DNA of 64,000 nucleotides from Mesostigma viride. Taxonomy: Eukaryota; Streptophyta; Mesostigmatophyceae; Mesostigmatales; Mesostigmataceae. Below are positions 63,476-64,000 of the stretch, in pieces. Numbering within the stretch: position 1 is the first letter of the stretch; the number at the start of each line of letters is the position of its first letter. Made by a program: the position numbers and the translations under genes. Under the pieces are notes generated by a model. That model made no database searches, was not told the DNA's origin, and worked only from the letters and a program-made list of their open reading frames with translations. Location of the stretch: contig RPFO01000027.1 of assembly GCA_009746045.1 (NCBI GenBank), positions 5,703,924-5,767,923 of the forward strand, given 5' to 3'.

Positions 63476-64000
63476 TAATTTTCAGAAGCTATAACGCAAT
63501 ATATGACGAGCAAACGCCCCTAGTTGCCGCAACGCAGCCTGGCGGCTGCGCTCGGCAATGAAAGTCCGTCTGCAGCTTCGGCAGCAGATTCGCCCTCAAC
63601 AAGCCCGGAAGGCAACGGTGACACTAGTCGTGCACTGGTGGTTGCCCAGCCCCCTCACGGACTTGCCTCGCCCTCTGCATCGCCTGAGCCTAAACGCAGT
63701 CGCCCTGAGGATCCGCCCCCTGACGAGCCGGGCTGGAAAGAAATCGACTTTGACGCCAAATCAGCTGCCTGGTGGACACAAGGCCAAGCAGCTCCCATCC
63801 AGTTTATGAAAGCCGTGTTCTTCGGGACGCGCACCTCGCTTCTTGCCCTGTGCAAGCACTTTTACGTCCAAGGTCGCATCATTCCGCCTACCCGCGGTGA
63901 TTTTTATCACCCGGATCACGCGTCCCGCTACTCCCGCCCCCGCCTTCAGCTCCTCGCCCTCTGCTGCCTCCTCGGGCGCTCTGTCGCCGAGATCTGGGCC
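63476..64000 (+). CDS. LINE ORF1, copy 4, runs off the window
   Basis: The 5' part of an ORF1 related to copy 3: YDEQTPLVAATQPGG near 63500, then in a shifted frame VVAQPPHGLASPSASPEPKR near 63640. The segment WKEIDFDAKSAAWWTQGQ, FMKAVFFGTRTSLLALCKHF and RLQLLALCCLLGRSVAEIWA then stays open to the last base. It may be the best-preserved N-terminal region of this family. The downstream portion is outside the window. Confidence 0.5.

Overview
This window is nuclear DNA of a eukaryote. Its genes are cut by many GT-AG introns, often longer than the exons, and the introns are full of satellite-like arrays. The gene set is a three-thioredoxin-domain protein disulfide isomerase, an EGF/exostosin-type glycosyltransferase, a long MORN-repeat protein, and an RPA3/RPA14 subunit whose C-terminus resembles plant RPA3. 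Together these fit a flagellated green-lineage alga best. The lineage is an inference; no sequence here proves it.

Layout. 1-3.2 kb: simple repeats and a frame-broken minus-strand coding remnant. 3.2-11.5 kb (+): a 7-exon PDI gene. 12-21.3 kb: a transposon graveyard with two decayed LINE ORF1 copies (minus), SINE-like elements, a LINE pair in inverted orientation, and a terminal-inverted-repeat element nested in one LINE. 21.3-23.8 kb: nothing recognisable. 23.8-35.4 kb (-): a 5-exon exostosin-like gene. About 1 kb of shared upstream DNA separates it from a 9-exon MORN-repeat gene (36.4-51.9 kb, +). 52-55.5 kb: more mobile elements, including an internally deleted LINE with a nearly intact ORF1. 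55.8-57.3 kb (-): an acidic membrane or secreted protein. 58.7-59.3 kb (+): RPA3, two exons. 59.3-64 kb: mobile-element remnants, ending in an open LINE ORF1 that runs off the window.

Main observation. In the three large genes, the introns contain degraded copies of their own splice junctions: the last 15-40 exon bases plus the donor, or the acceptor plus the first exon bases, repeated one to six times inside the neighbouring intron. Several large tandem arrays lie between or are built from such copies. The 34-bp array of about 77 units in the MORN gene sits between a decayed copy of the exon-8 acceptor and the real one. The same echoing occurs at gene ends, where stop-codon segments are duplicated. 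This looks like recurrent local tandem duplication centred on exon boundaries, acting as an engine of intron growth. I am not aware of this being described as a genome-wide habit.

The mobile elements show a second theme. LINE and SINE-like copies end in a short stem-loop (CACGTGACGCAGTCACGTG, or CTCCCAACGGAG-like) followed by a simple tail (TTAA, TTA or GTAA repeats), suggesting a shared 3' recognition hairpin. All exon coordinates were worked out by reading frame and splice consensus, without transcript evidence.
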